This document shows, piece by piece, positions 25,382 through 33,233 of a stretch of DNA of 33,233 nt (within the stretch, counting starts at the first letter, position 1; every line of letters starts with the position of its first letter). Origin of the DNA: Spirochaetota bacterium (GTDB lineage Bacteria; Spirochaetota; UBA4802; UBA5550); contig JAAYBQ010000282.1 of the NCBI GenBank assembly GCA_012730035.1, positions 1 to 33,233 of the forward strand, in the 5' to 3' direction. The notes below the pieces were generated by a model, which did not search any database, was not told the DNA's origin, and was given only the letters and a program-made list of their open reading frames with translations. The position numbers were made by a program, and so were the translations under genes.

Positions 25382-26029
25382 TTAAAAGGACAGAATTTCG
25401 TTGATAATTCCGCTTATCTCGCCAGATCTGCTTACGACCATAAAATGATGACCGCCCTGAACCTTAATGCAATTCTTAATGTTTTTCACAGGAAGGAGCC
25501 TGTCTGAAGTGCCGTGAATGTGATAAATATCATCTGAATGAATTATATTCTTCCAGCATAATATACGGGTTATCGCCCATTTGAGAAATCCTGCATCAGT
25601 TTCTCTGATGATCTCTCTAAATAATTCTTTTTCAGAAATATCTGTGATGCCGAATAAATAAAGCATCAGCGGAGTCAGTGATTTAAACATGAATACCGGT
25701 AAAAATTTATCAATCCGAAGCAATCCGGCGATTCTGTAATAGAAAGGAATTTCTTTTTTATTTTTTACACTTGAGATGAGTATGACTTTATCAAACCTGA
25801 AAAATTTTGATAATTCAATACCTATAAGCCCGCCAAAAGATACACAGATCAGAACATTTTCTTTTGATGGATCAATCTGTGAAGCCAGTCTTGCTGCATA
25901 ATTCTCAAGACTTTCATTCTTTCGGGGATCTATCCATTTGACAAAATTTTTATCCGGCACCGGAACATCAAGATATTGAAAAACCCTTTCATCTGCACCA
26001 AGACCGCTTATAAAATTTAATGTTTTCAT
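25382..26029 (-). CDS. Alpha/beta-hydrolase-fold protein
   Basis: 215 residues from ATG 26029 (MKTLNFISGLGADERVF). The N-terminal ISGLGADERVF is an oxyanion-type strand-loop. A nucleophile elbow CVSFGG gives Ser64, Asp176 lies in GTSDRLLP, and His194/His195 lie in QGGHHFMV, so the Ser-Asp-His triad is complete. No signal peptide. Substrate unknown; small esterases or thioesterases of this size are common. An upstream in-frame TTG (26050) overlaps the preceding gene's stop and would add seven residues; neither start has a good ribosome-binding site, so translation is probably coupled. It is convergent with the chemotaxis operon. Confidence 0.8.
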   Translation of the reverse strand: MKTLNFISGLGADERVFQYLDVPVPDKNFVKWIDPRKNESLENYAARLASQIDPSKENVLICVSFGGLIGIELSKFFRFDKVILISSVKNKKEIPFYYRIAGLLRIDKFLPVFMFKSLTPLMLYLFGITDISEKELFREIIRETDAGFLKWAITRILCWKNIIHSDDIYHIHGTSDRLLPVKNIKNCIKVQGGHHFMVVSRSGEISGIINEILSF

Positions 26030-26040
26030 AAAATTTTTTA

Positions 26041-26490
26041 TCAGAAACAAAGAAGATTAAGCAGAATTAACACCAGGTAAAACAGTATAAAATTCATCAC
26101 AATCGACTTCCAGCCTCTAAAGATAACAAGTGACAACAGACTGCAGGCTGCAAAAAGAATCAGATCAAACATTGCAGATAATATAAGGCAAATAAAAACG
26201 TGGTCAGTAGTTATCCCGGCAAAAAATGAGTGAATGATCATAAGATGATAGCATGCAAGCAACTCCGCATTTAAGTTCACTGTATAAAACTTAATTCCAA
26301 ACGGATCTGCAAAAAAGAGAAACAGCGGAACTGCAATATACAGCAACAAAAGATTGACTACATTGCCGTGAATCAGTCTTGATTTAAAATATTCATCAAC
26401 ATGGGGTCTTAAACTGACGGGAGATTTTCTGAATGCCGCAATAACTATCAGCAGGCCTGCAGCAATAAGGATAAGACTTAAAGCCTTCAT
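26041..26490 (-). CDS. Small multi-helix membrane protein, unknown
   Basis: 149-residue integral membrane protein with about four hydrophobic segments (LILIAAGLLIVIAAF; LLLLYIAVPLFLFFA; HVFICLILSAMFDLILFAACSLLSLVIF; NFILFYLVLILLNLLCF). The first may serve as signal anchor. I do not recognise the family. The ATG at 26490 comes 8 nt after the smpB stop, and the gene continues the minus-strand operon smpB, this gene, hydrolase. A few Cys and His residues in the membrane segments are noticeable but not in a known motif. Confidence 0.7.
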   Translation of the reverse strand: MKALSLILIAAGLLIVIAAFRKSPVSLRPHVDEYFKSRLIHGNVVNLLLLYIAVPLFLFFADPFGIKFYTVNLNAELLACYHLMIIHSFFAGITTDHVFICLILSAMFDLILFAACSLLSLVIFRGWKSIVMNFILFYLVLILLNLLCF

Positions 26491-26498
26491 ACAGCTGC

Positions 26499-26957
26499 CT
26501 ACATATACTTCTTGATGTCGCGCTGCATGTCACGTTTGAGATCACGTTCCTGTATGGTCCTTTTCTTGTCGTAGGTGGTTTTACCGCGCGCAAGGCCCAG
26601 TTCAAGCTTGACCTTGCCGTTTTTTAAGTAAAGCAGCAGGGGAATCAGGGTGTAGCCCCGCTCATGCAGTTTCCCGGTTAAACGCTTGATCTCGTGCCTG
26701 TGCATCAGAAGCTTGCGCTCCCGCAGCGGTTCATGGTTAAACCTGTTACCCATCTCGTAGACCGAGATGTTAAGGCCCACAATAAAGACCTCGCCGTTTG
26801 TAATTTTAGCGTAGGCCTCCTGTATACTCACTTTTTTCTGGCGGATTGACTTGACCTCGGTTCCCTTAAGCACAATGCCAACCTCGAAGGTATCAAGTAT
26901 TTCGTACTCAAACCTGGCCTTTTTATTCCGCACTATATCTACAATATTATCTGACAT
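26499..26957 (-). CDS. smpB: SsrA-binding protein SmpB
   Basis: 152-residue tmRNA-binding protein required for trans-translation and rescue of stalled ribosomes. Signatures are [83 protein letters not shown]-like block and the C-terminal basic tail ([11 protein letters not shown]). The start at 26957 has only a weak GGTGG site. A promoter-like pair TTTACA (26988-26993) / TATACG (26966-26971, 16-nt spacer) ends about 9 nt before the ATG, so the transcript would be leaderless or nearly so. The tmRNA gene (ssrA) is not seen in the window. Confidence 0.97.
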   Translation of the reverse strand: [152 protein letters not shown]

Positions 26958-27017
26958 GCAGCCACCGTATAATAAGCGGGATCTATCTGTAAAGTAAATT
27001 TATCAGCCCTCATAGGC

Positions 27018-27049
27018 AGCAGGAGGGTGAAAAATTTCACCCTCCTGCT
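27018..27049 (-). terminator. Perfect 15-bp hairpin between smpB and htpG
   Basis: 27018-27032 and 27035-27049 are perfect complements (AGCAGGAGGGTGAAA / TTTCACCCTCCTGCT) with a 2-nt spacer. It lies 27 nt beyond the htpG stop on the minus strand and is its likely terminator, although no T-run of length follows. Confidence 0.65.
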
Positions 27050-27075
27050 TTAATTCTCTGCCTTTTCCTGATAAT

Positions 27076-28950
27076 CTACAACGACCTGTTCACCACCCTG
27101 TTCAGACGAGAAACAAAAGCGTTCGGGTCTTTGAGTTCCATCCCCTCAACAAGCATTGCCTGTTCAAGGAGCAGCAGGCTTATATCCTCGACCACGGCAT
27201 CATCACCTGCGTTCTCCAGCTTAGTGATGATCTCATGGTCAGGGTTGATTTCAAGCACAGGCTTAAACTCGGGCATGCTGCCCGCCTGTCCCATGGCCTT
27301 GAGCAGGTTCTGCATCTGCACCGTAGGGTCATTCTCATCCGCAACAATGCATGATGGTGAATCCTTCAGCCTTGTGCTGGCAACAACATCTTTTACACGG
27401 TCACCAAGCTTCTCTTTAATTTTTTTAATAAGAGGTTCAATCTTCTTTTCACGTTCCCTGTCATCATCTGTTTTAAGCGACTCGGCCGCATCGCTCCTGT
27501 TCACAGATTTAAGTTCGTGGTCTTTAAATTTCGGTACTGCTGATATGACTATTTCGTCTATCTCGTCATCGAGTATTAGCACCTCAATATTTTTGTTCTT
27601 GTACATCTCCAGGAGTGGTGAATTGCGCAGAACGTTCTCCTTTCCACCTGTGATATAGTATATCCCCCCCTGTTCCGGCGTCATCCTTTCACAGTATTCA
27701 GCAAGGGTGGTGTACCCTTCTTTGCCCGAAGTTTTATACATTGCCAGATCGAGAAGTTTATCCCTGTTTTCAAAGTCCTGGTAAAGGCCCTCTTTCATCG
27801 GTACGCCGAATTGTTTCCAGAACAGGTTGTACTTCTCCCTGTCCCTGTTCTTTAAGGACTCCAGTTCACTCAGTATTTTTTTTACCGAGGAGGACTTGAT
27901 CTTCGCCATTACCTTGTTCTGCTGCAGAATCTCTCTGCTCACGTTAAGCGGCAGGTCCTCTGAATCTATTACTCCCCGCACAAAGCGCAGGTAGGTCGGC
28001 ATCAACTCCTTCTCGTCATCGGTTATGAACACGCGCTTGACATAGAGCTTGACTCCCGCCTTGTAATCCGCCCTGAAAAGATCGACGGGCGCAACAGCAG
28101 GGATGTAAAAAAGCGTCGAGTAATCGAGAGTACCCTCGGCCTGTGTATGCATGTAGAGCATGGGGTCCTCGACATCGTAGGATATCTGCCTGTAAAACTC
28201 CAGGTAATCCTCCTCTTTAAGCTCGCTCTTGGACCGTTTCCAGATTGCAGAGGCCGAATTGATCTGCTCAACCTTCTGCTCCTTTACCTCTTTTTTATCC
28301 TTCTCTTCGCCTTCGTATTTAGTCTCTTCAAAGTGCAGGTAGATCGGGAACGGCACGTGGTTTGAATACTTTCTGATTATACCCTGTATTGACCAGCGGC
28401 TGGCGTACTCCTCACCTTCGTCATTCAGAAACATGTGAACAGTTGTACCCTGCGTGTCACGCTGGGCTTCTTCAATCTCGTAAGACTCCTTTCCGTCACT
28501 TGTCCATTTAAACGCGATATCTGTCCCGGCCTTTCTCGATACAACTTCAACTTTATCAGCAACCATAAACGCGGAGTAGAAACCCACCCCGAACTGACCT
28601 ATAAGGTTCGAATCCCTCCTTTCGTCACCGGTCATGCTCTGTACAAAGTTGCGTGTACCCGAGCGGGCAATGGTACCCAGGTTCTCTTCAAGCTCCGTAT
28701 TGTCCATCCCTATCCCGGTATCCGATATGGTCAGAGTTTTTTCCGCCTGATTAAAACTGATGTCAATACGCGGCTCAAAATTGATGCCTTTGTATGATTC
28801 ATCCGTAAGAGTCAGATACTTCAGTTTATCAAGGGCATCGGATGAGTTGGAGATAAGCTCCCGCAGAAATATCTCCTTGTGTGAATAGAGGGAATGAATA
28901 ATAAGGTGCAGAAGCCTGTGCACCTCTGTCTGAAACTGTTTTTTACTCAT
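27076..28950 (-). CDS. htpG: Chaperone HtpG (Hsp90)
   Basis: 624-residue bacterial Hsp90. The N-terminal GHKL ATPase has ELISNSSDALDKL, DTGIGM and GQFGVGFYS; the middle domain includes RRVFI-type RVFITDD and NVSREILQQN; the C-terminal dimer domain ends in NRVVNRSL. Length is normal. ATG at 28950 follows AGGAG (28959-28963) by 8 nt, and this site is partly enclosed in a hairpin (28961-28978). No CIRCE element is visible. The position next to smpB and Lon in the same window shows a protein-quality-control theme, but htpG has its own transcript. Confidence 0.98.
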   Translation of the reverse strand: MSKKQFQTEVHRLLHLIIHSLYSHKEIFLRELISNSSDALDKLKYLTLTDESYKGINFEPRIDISFNQAEKTLTISDTGIGMDNTELEENLGTIARSGTRNFVQSMTGDERRDSNLIGQFGVGFYSAFMVADKVEVVSRKAGTDIAFKWTSDGKESYEIEEAQRDTQGTTVHMFLNDEGEEYASRWSIQGIIRKYSNHVPFPIYLHFEETKYEGEEKDKKEVKEQKVEQINSASAIWKRSKSELKEEDYLEFYRQISYDVEDPMLYMHTQAEGTLDYSTLFYIPAVAPVDLFRADYKAGVKLYVKRVFITDDEKELMPTYLRFVRGVIDSEDLPLNVSREILQQNKVMAKIKSSSVKKILSELESLKNRDREKYNLFWKQFGVPMKEGLYQDFENRDKLLDLAMYKTSGKEGYTTLAEYCERMTPEQGGIYYITGGKENVLRNSPLLEMYKNKNIEVLILDDEIDEIVISAVPKFKDHELKSVNRSDAAESLKTDDDREREKKIEPLIKKIKEKLGDRVKDVVASTRLKDSPSCIVADENDPTVQMQNLLKAMGQAGSMPEFKPVLEINPDHEIITKLENAGDDAVVEDISLLLLEQAMLVEGMELKDPNAFVSRLNRVVNRSL

Positions 28951-28960
28951 TTACAACACT

Positions 28961-28978
28961 CCTGATTTTTTTATCAGG
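28961..28978 (-). promoter_or_regulatory. Hairpin overlapping the htpG ribosome-binding site
   Basis: On the minus strand CCTGAT (28978-28973), six A, ATCAGG (28966-28961). Three bases of the AGGAG Shine-Dalgarno sequence (28963-28959) are in the 3' arm. Folding would reduce ribosome access. Confidence 0.4.
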
Positions 28979-29065
28979 GATTATCTTTTTTGCCTTATCA
29001 GTTTACCGGTTTTTCAGCATACCGCTAAAGAATTAAAAAAGATGCATCCCTTAAGAAAATTTTAT

Positions 29066-29082
29066 GCGGGGTTCTGCCCCGC
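29066..29082. repeat. GC-rich hairpin between htpG and the membrane gene
   Basis: GCGGGG / CCCCGC with a 5-nt loop. It lies about 115 nt upstream of the htpG start and 67 nt from the next gene's stop; either strand could use it. Role unknown. Confidence 0.35.
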
Positions 29083-29103
29083 GGATGATATTAATCCGTA
29101 AAA

Positions 29104-29143
29104 AATCAGTATTAAAAAAATCAAGAATTTTTTAATACTGATT
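29104..29143 (-). terminator. AT-rich 16-bp terminator hairpin after membrane gene
   Basis: 29104-29119 pairs perfectly with 29128-29143 across an 8-nt loop, ending 5 nt past the stop of the minus-strand gene at 29149. The minus strand continues with a run of T (complement of the A-run at 29100-29105), so it is a credible intrinsic terminator. Confidence 0.7.
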
Positions 29144-29148
29144 CACTC

Positions 29149-29610
29149 TCACTGTTCAGCACTATGCGCAACCAGCGAAAGGGCGATAAAAATTACCGGT
29201 GCCAGAATATTGAACAGAAAACCCCAGGAGAGAAAATACGCTGTTGCACAAAAGGAGTTGGTCCACCACTTTACAAGAAACGCCAGCAGGTACCAGGTGT
29301 TGACAAAAATTCTCAGGGCAAAGACATACCGTCCCCTGAAAATTATTGTAAAGAACATGATCGCCGAAATAAATATAAGGTATACACCAATGGGATTATT
29401 CACGCCGATCCAGCTGTCCCACATCCAGTATTTAACCAGGGGGAGAACAACGGCCAGGAAAGCTACACCTGTATTACCGATAATCAGTTTATCTGTCAGT
29501 GACTGATCCACAAACCACCCGAAAGCCCTGCCTATGAGCCCCGCGCAAAAACGCCCTATCGTATACAGAATCTCTTTTAGTAATCCGAAAATTTCACCCA
29601 GTATATTCAT
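29149..29610 (-). CDS. Small membrane protein, unknown function
   Basis: 153-residue protein with an amphipathic N-terminus (MNILGEIFGLLKEILYTIG) and four hydrophobic segments (IGNTGVAFLAVVLPLVKYW; IGVYLIFISAIMFFTIIF; FVNTWYLLAFLVKW; FNILAPVIFIALSLV). It is rich in Trp and Phe. I do not recognise the family. It is the last gene of the OmpA-HAD-membrane run: its ATG comes 3 nt after the HAD stop, and a terminator follows. No catalytic residues can be named. Confidence 0.7.
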   Translation of the reverse strand: MNILGEIFGLLKEILYTIGRFCAGLIGRAFGWFVDQSLTDKLIIGNTGVAFLAVVLPLVKYWMWDSWIGVNNPIGVYLIFISAIMFFTIIFRGRYVFALRIFVNTWYLLAFLVKWWTNSFCATAYFLSWGFLFNILAPVIFIALSLVAHSAEQ

Positions 29611-29613
29611 CTT

Positions 29614-30399
29614 TTAATCCGGAAATAATTTTATAAAATCCTTCACAGCCTCGGTAAATCCCGCAGGCCCTGCCCCCGTGGTAACAAGAAAACCGGTACC
29701 GGTCATATATGAACCGTCAGGCCTCCTCACAATATAACCGACGTCAACATTGTCAAGCATGTCAAGGTCATTGTAGCTGTCTCCGCACGCACCTGTTTTA
29801 ACACCACCTTCGGTGCTGTAAAACGTGTAGATTCTGCGCACAGCGTAAGATTTACCTGCCCGTGAAGGGAGCAGATGATTGAACCGGCCACCTCGTGTAA
29901 CCTCAAGCCCTGTACCTGCAAGACGGATATTCAGTTCATCAATATCGCTGTCTGAAAAAAGTTCACAATCGCCCGATATAAACGGCAGCGTTGCTATCCT
30001 TTTTTTTGAGAGTGCAGCCCTGCGCATGTCAAGTCCTGAATATGCAGATATCTCTTCATCTGCCAGATCAAGTATTGATGTAAATTTTTTTTCTGTAATC
30101 TCTTCAATCAGGATAAGTTTTTTTTTCAGAACCTGTGTGCCCGGGCCTGAAATTTCTGTTGTATACCCTCCATTTCCGTCCGGGAAGGCGATACCGCATC
30201 CGTTTTCAAAAGCAAAATGATTGTAGAGTCCGGCCTGATCCATAATTGCCGTCATTTCGGCATAGGTTTTGCTGCTGACCAGCACAAGAGGTATGTTATT
30301 CCTGCGAAGAAGATCAACACCCTCCATGGAAAGCTCCATACTGTAAGTATTAAAATCCATGAAAGTGCCGTCAACATCGGCAAACATCATCTTTTTCAT
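29614..30399 (-). CDS. Mannosyl-3-phosphoglycerate phosphatase-like HAD-IIB hydrolase
   Basis: 261-residue HAD phosphatase. Motif I is FADVDGTFMD with Asp8 and Asp10; SSKTYAEM, a block typical of the MPGP subgroup, follows near residue 43; FENGCGI near 69; the cap includes TRGGRFNHL near 166, also MPGP-like; motif III/IV is GACGDSYNDLDML near 211. MPGP converts mannosyl-3-phosphoglycerate to mannosylglycerate, a compatible solute, but no synthase is in this window, so the substrate is inferred only from the family. The ATG overlaps the stop of the OmpA gene (ATGA), which means coupling. Confidence 0.82.
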   Translation of the reverse strand: MKKMMFADVDGTFMDFNTYSMELSMEGVDLLRRNNIPLVLVSSKTYAEMTAIMDQAGLYNHFAFENGCGIAFPDGNGGYTTEISGPGTQVLKKKLILIEEITEKKFTSILDLADEEISAYSGLDMRRAALSKKRIATLPFISGDCELFSDSDIDELNIRLAGTGLEVTRGGRFNHLLPSRAGKSYAVRRIYTFYSTEGGVKTGACGDSYNDLDMLDNVDVGYIVRRPDGSYMTGTGFLVTTGAGPAGFTEAVKDFIKLFPD

Positions 30400-33032
30400 T
30401 TTTCAGCATCGTCCTTTACCAGAAGGAATTCAACCCTTCTGTTTCTTCTGCGGTTTTCTTCATTCGTATTCGGGTAGAAAGGGCTGCTCTCACCCATGCC
30501 AACATATTTAAGCCTTTCAGCGGATGTTCCCTTTTTTACAAGGTAATCCCTCACAGCCAGGGCCCTCTTTTCAGAAAGCGCAAGATTGGTCTCCTCGCTG
30601 CCTATATCGTCGCTGTGACCCTCAATTACAACACTGTAATTTTTATATTTTTCGAGTATCTGGTATACACGGTCAAGTATTTTTGTACCCCGTTTTCTCA
30701 GAACTGCGCTGCCGAATGCGAATTCAATGTTACTGATGCGCATCTTCAGTCCACGCTCGGTAACAATTACAAGTATATCAACGGCAAATCTGTCGGCAGC
30801 CGTCTGCGAAATGTTACCTGCTGCGTCAACTGCGGTAAACTGTATATTGTAATCAGAGGCCGATTCAACCGGTTCACCATTATCTGCGATTCCATCCCAT
30901 TTAAAACTTTCCGGTGAAGGGCCTTTTCCCGCAAATTTTTTAAACAGCATCCCGCTCTCGTTATATACACCTATCTCCCACCCGGCTACTTCTCCATTAT
31001 CTTTTGCAGAAGTATTAATAACCAGGTAATCATTCTCTCCGTCACCATCAGGCGAAAAAAATTCCGGGCTGTGCGATATTTTCACTTCAGGAGCGGTTCC
31101 GTCAAAAATGATTTTCTTTTTATACGATACGGGATTATTCCCGCTGTTATACCATACAGAGAGGCTCGCGTAGTAATCTCCATCATCAAGCTTTTCCCCT
31201 TTTTCATCAAGGCAATCCCAGTCAACGAAAGATGTCACCTGGCCTGTACCACCGATAGTCCTGACCGTATCACCATCACTGTCACTTATTGCAACCTCCC
31301 ACTTTTCCATACCTTTGACCGATGAAAGGTCAGGGAAAAAACGGATCGATTTCTCTTTCGATGACCTGTATGAAAAATATTCTGCCGAAGGACGGAGGTC
31401 TGCGATATCAGTAACTGTTGTAAGTATGATCTCTTTTACACTGGCTGCCGTAGAGTTACCCGCTTTGTCAGAGGAAGTGATTGTGTAATAATAGATGCCG
31501 TCCGGCAACAGGTTGCCGTCTGCACCCGATCCGTTCCAAACCAGTTTTGAAGGGATGTTCGCCCCGTCCCAGTCATAAGCGACAACGACGGCCCCGTTTG
31601 AATTTTTTATCTCACCCTTCCATTTATCATCAGGTGCCGAAATAATTTTCTGCCGTATTACAAGTGTGTCCTTGTTGCCGTCACCGTTAGGTGAAAAAAT
31701 AAGGCTGTCCGCATCCAGCTTCGCATCGGGCTCTGTTGTATCTATTACCATATAGCCCGATTTGACCGGTGCAATATTGTCCCGTTCATCCCACGCAAAA
31801 AAGTGGTACCTGTAGTTTCCATCCGGAAGTTTTTTGCCCGACGCGTCAGAACCGTCCCACATAACAGCTTCGGGAACGGTAAGTGAATCCCTGCTGCTGA
31901 AAAACCTTTTAACAAAAAGCAACGGTGTCAGGTTCTCCTCCATCTCCCGTTCACTCACCTTGAATTCCCTCACTACAATATCGCGTTCGTCGGTCACCTG
32001 CAGACGCCAGCCCTTGATCCTGCTGCGGTCTGTAACATCTATGTCGAACGTAGCGTGGTCCTGTATACCGTCGTAATTAGGTGAAATATAGGTATAATCC
32101 GGTCTTACTTTAATTGAAGGTGCATCCCTGTCCAGTGTGCCATACTCGATCTTTATGCCCGCGTAATGAGACACCCCCTCTTCGCCCGAAAAGGCAAGTG
32201 CATAGTCCAGGGAAAAACCGAAAATATCGCCTGTAAATGTGTATCCAGCACCGTAAGTGTACGTCATGTACGAGTACGTTTCAGGAACTACAGCCCCTGC
32301 GCGAATATGCCAGCTCTGTGCAACTTCGCATTCAACCCCGAACCTGAATGGGTATGCGCCAAAATTATCTACAGCCGAAAACTCATTGTACCATCCCAGC
32401 GAAAAATTATTTGTCTTGAAAAAATCAAAATTATACCCGACCGTTGCAGAATTTATCGAAGCCTCATCACCCGTTGCAAAACCAAGATCAGCAGACACCC
32501 CGAGTGCCGGGTTGAATATGCCGAACCTGCTGTACGAATCTGTTCCATCAAACTTCATAATAAAACCGGGCTTGATCCCGCCATAGAACGATGTTTCATC
32601 CCCGCTCCAATACACGCCGTTGACCGAAAGCCCGAACATAAAATAAGAAGTAATCTCCTTGGCAAGCCCCAGGGTGAACATGTAACCCGTAGAATCAATC
32701 TCACCAATAGATCCTGAGTAATAGCCAAAACCCAGTCCGAATACTCCATATACTCCGGGAATCAGCAGAGTTGCCGCAGGGAATTTATAGTCCCCGGCAA
32801 CAGAACCGTACGATGCCGTAAACAGAACCCTTTCAAGCTGCGATGCCGTGGCAGGATTGAGCATAAAACCCGCAGTGCCGGTCTCTGCGACACCGTTCCC
32901 ACCCCTGCCGATTATAACCGGGTCTGCGCCCGAATAAAACGGGCCCGCCTTATCAGCGGAAAATGATATTCCCCGCAAGATGGACAGAAAAACAATAATT
33001 ACAACAGTAATTTTTATGTTTAAAAATTTCAT
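30396..33032 (-). CDS. Outer-membrane barrel / FlgD-Ig / OmpA-domain fusion protein
   Basis: 878-residue exported protein starting MKFLNIK (ATG 33032, after GAGGGGAG). Signal peptide about 1-27. Residues about 30-290 resemble a PorV/UPF0164-like outer-membrane barrel (VIIGRGGNGVAETGTAGFMLNPATAS). About 300-760 are Ig-like repeats of the FlgD/CHU_C type with SPNYDGIQD (near 316), FSPNGDGNKD (near 447), a degenerate unit (FFPDLSSVKG) and FFSPDGDGEND (near 660), each followed by WDG- and LPDG-type turns. The C-terminus (about 770-878) is an OmpA domain with GHSDDIG, NLALSEKRA and RRNRRVEF, which bind peptidoglycan. It would anchor the outer membrane to the wall with a long spacer. First gene of a run continuing with the HAD enzyme by a 4-nt overlap. 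Confidence 0.85.
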   Translation of the reverse strand: MKFLNIKITVVIIVFLSILRGISFSADKAGPFYSGADPVIIGRGGNGVAETGTAGFMLNPATASQLERVLFTASYGSVAGDYKFPAATLLIPGVYGVFGLGFGYYSGSIGEIDSTGYMFTLGLAKEITSYFMFGLSVNGVYWSGDETSFYGGIKPGFIMKFDGTDSYSRFGIFNPALGVSADLGFATGDEASINSATVGYNFDFFKTNNFSLGWYNEFSAVDNFGAYPFRFGVECEVAQSWHIRAGAVVPETYSYMTYTYGAGYTFTGDIFGFSLDYALAFSGEEGVSHYAGIKIEYGTLDRDAPSIKVRPDYTYISPNYDGIQDHATFDIDVTDRSRIKGWRLQVTDERDIVVREFKVSEREMEENLTPLLFVKRFFSSRDSLTVPEAVMWDGSDASGKKLPDGNYRYHFFAWDERDNIAPVKSGYMVIDTTEPDAKLDADSLIFSPNGDGNKDTLVIRQKIISAPDDKWKGEIKNSNGAVVVAYDWDGANIPSKLVWNGSGADGNLLPDGIYYYTITSSDKAGNSTAASVKEIILTTVTDIADLRPSAEYFSYRSSKEKSIRFFPDLSSVKGMEKWEVAISDSDGDTVRTIGGTGQVTSFVDWDCLDEKGEKLDDGDYYASLSVWYNSGNNPVSYKKKIIFDGTAPEVKISHSPEFFSPDGDGENDYLVINTSAKDNGEVAGWEIGVYNESGMLFKKFAGKGPSPESFKWDGIADNGEPVESASDYNIQFTAVDAAGNISQTAADRFAVDILVIVTERGLKMRISNIEFAFGSAVLRKRGTKILDRVYQILEKYKNYSVVIEGHSDDIGSEETNLALSEKRALAVRDYLVKKGTSAERLKYVGMGESSPFYPNTNEENRRRNRRVEFLLVKDDAEK

Positions 33033-33144
33033 CACTCCCCTCGCGTCCGCATGAAAGTTCAGATTTCTCCGAAGCCTGATCAATTTACCAGACACCATGC
33101 GAACAGAACCGTAAAGTATTTTTTACACTTATGCTCCGCTCAGG
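33033..33144. other. Short spacer before the OmpA gene
   Basis: About 110 nt between a possible recX end and the barrel-OmpA gene. It contains the ribosome-binding site GAGGGGAG near 33037-33044 and, on the minus strand, an AT-rich part; no clear promoter hexamers. Confidence 0.4.
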
Positions 33145-33233
33145 CTATATCTCACCCGTATTATCGCCTGAATCCTTACCCCCAAGCATTCGCATAACTT
33201 TTTTTATCGAATCATAATCAAATCCCCTGCCCC
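33145..33233 (-). CDS. 3' end of possible RecX regulatory protein
   Basis: Twenty-eight codons of an open frame entering from the right edge and ending in TAG at 33145-33147. It reads RGFDYDSIKKVMRMLGG and then a polar tail GKDSGDNTGEI. The RGF-Y-x-I-xx-V pattern is typical of the C-terminal helical repeat of RecX, which inhibits RecA, but the fragment is too short for certainty. Confidence 0.4.
   Translation of the reverse strand, partial: GRGFDYDSIKKVMRMLGGKDSGDNTGEI

Noticed and set aside
28951-29060. CIRCE/HrcA operator upstream of htpG
   Set aside because: No TTAGCACTC-N9-GAGTGCTAA or close variant is visible.
32166-32717. 183-codon plus-strand frame inside the barrel-OmpA gene
   Set aside because: Antisense to a clearly protein-like barrel domain; Cys/Arg-rich shadow composition.

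Overview
This 33 kb window is a gene-dense bacterial chromosome segment with no rRNA, tRNA, CRISPR array, phage or intact insertion sequence that I can see. The organism is a chemotactic diderm. Evidence is a YidC with a long periplasmic domain, an OmpA-domain outer-membrane protein, a second predicted outer-membrane barrel, periplasmic DsbD, CheW/MCP/CheD and an HDOD protein. A spirochaete-like lineage is plausible (L34 with a C-terminal extension, FlgD-type Ig repeats fused to OmpA), but this is inference, not proof.

Layout. 1-430: 5' part of ispG (minus). 672-1499: predicted outer-membrane barrel protein (minus). 1991-5098: lon followed by a ComFB-family gene (plus), abutting tadA and a nitroreductase gene (minus, 5099-6146). 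6345-8204: orphan hybrid histidine kinase (minus). 8567-12231: dsbD, a NagD-like HAD phosphatase and an inositol-monophosphatase-family gene that appears to use a CTG start (plus). 12239-16846: the conserved rpmH-rnpA-yidD-yidC-jag(khpB)-mnmE cluster (minus); dnaA is not beside rpmH here. 16983-17894: TIGR01777-type epimerase (minus). 18235-22053: cheW, a chemoreceptor and a radical-SAM protein with a CX4CX2C cluster motif (plus). 22055-23002: an unrecognised protein (minus). 23265-25353: cheD, HDOD protein, a tail-anchored zinc-ribbon protein and an unknown small protein (plus). 25382-26957: alpha/beta hydrolase, small membrane protein and smpB (minus). 27076-28950: htpG. 29149-33032: small membrane protein, mannosyl-3-phosphoglycerate-phosphatase-like HAD enzyme and a barrel-Ig-OmpA fusion (minus). 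33145-33233: 3' end of a possible recX.

Functional threads are protein quality control (Lon, HtpG, SmpB), RNA and translation functions (TadA, MnmE, RnpA, L34, KhpB), membrane and envelope assembly (YidC, YidD, DsbD, OmpA fusion), and chemosensory signalling (CheW, MCP, CheD, HDOD). Most of the window is ordinary housekeeping. The parts most worth a second look are the CTG start of the IMPase gene, a hairpin that could mask the htpG ribosome-binding site, a perfect 16-nt palindrome upstream of an unknown gene in the chemotaxis region, the chemotaxis-associated unknown genes, and the barrel-Ig-OmpA fusion. I do not see a clear new defence or mobile system.
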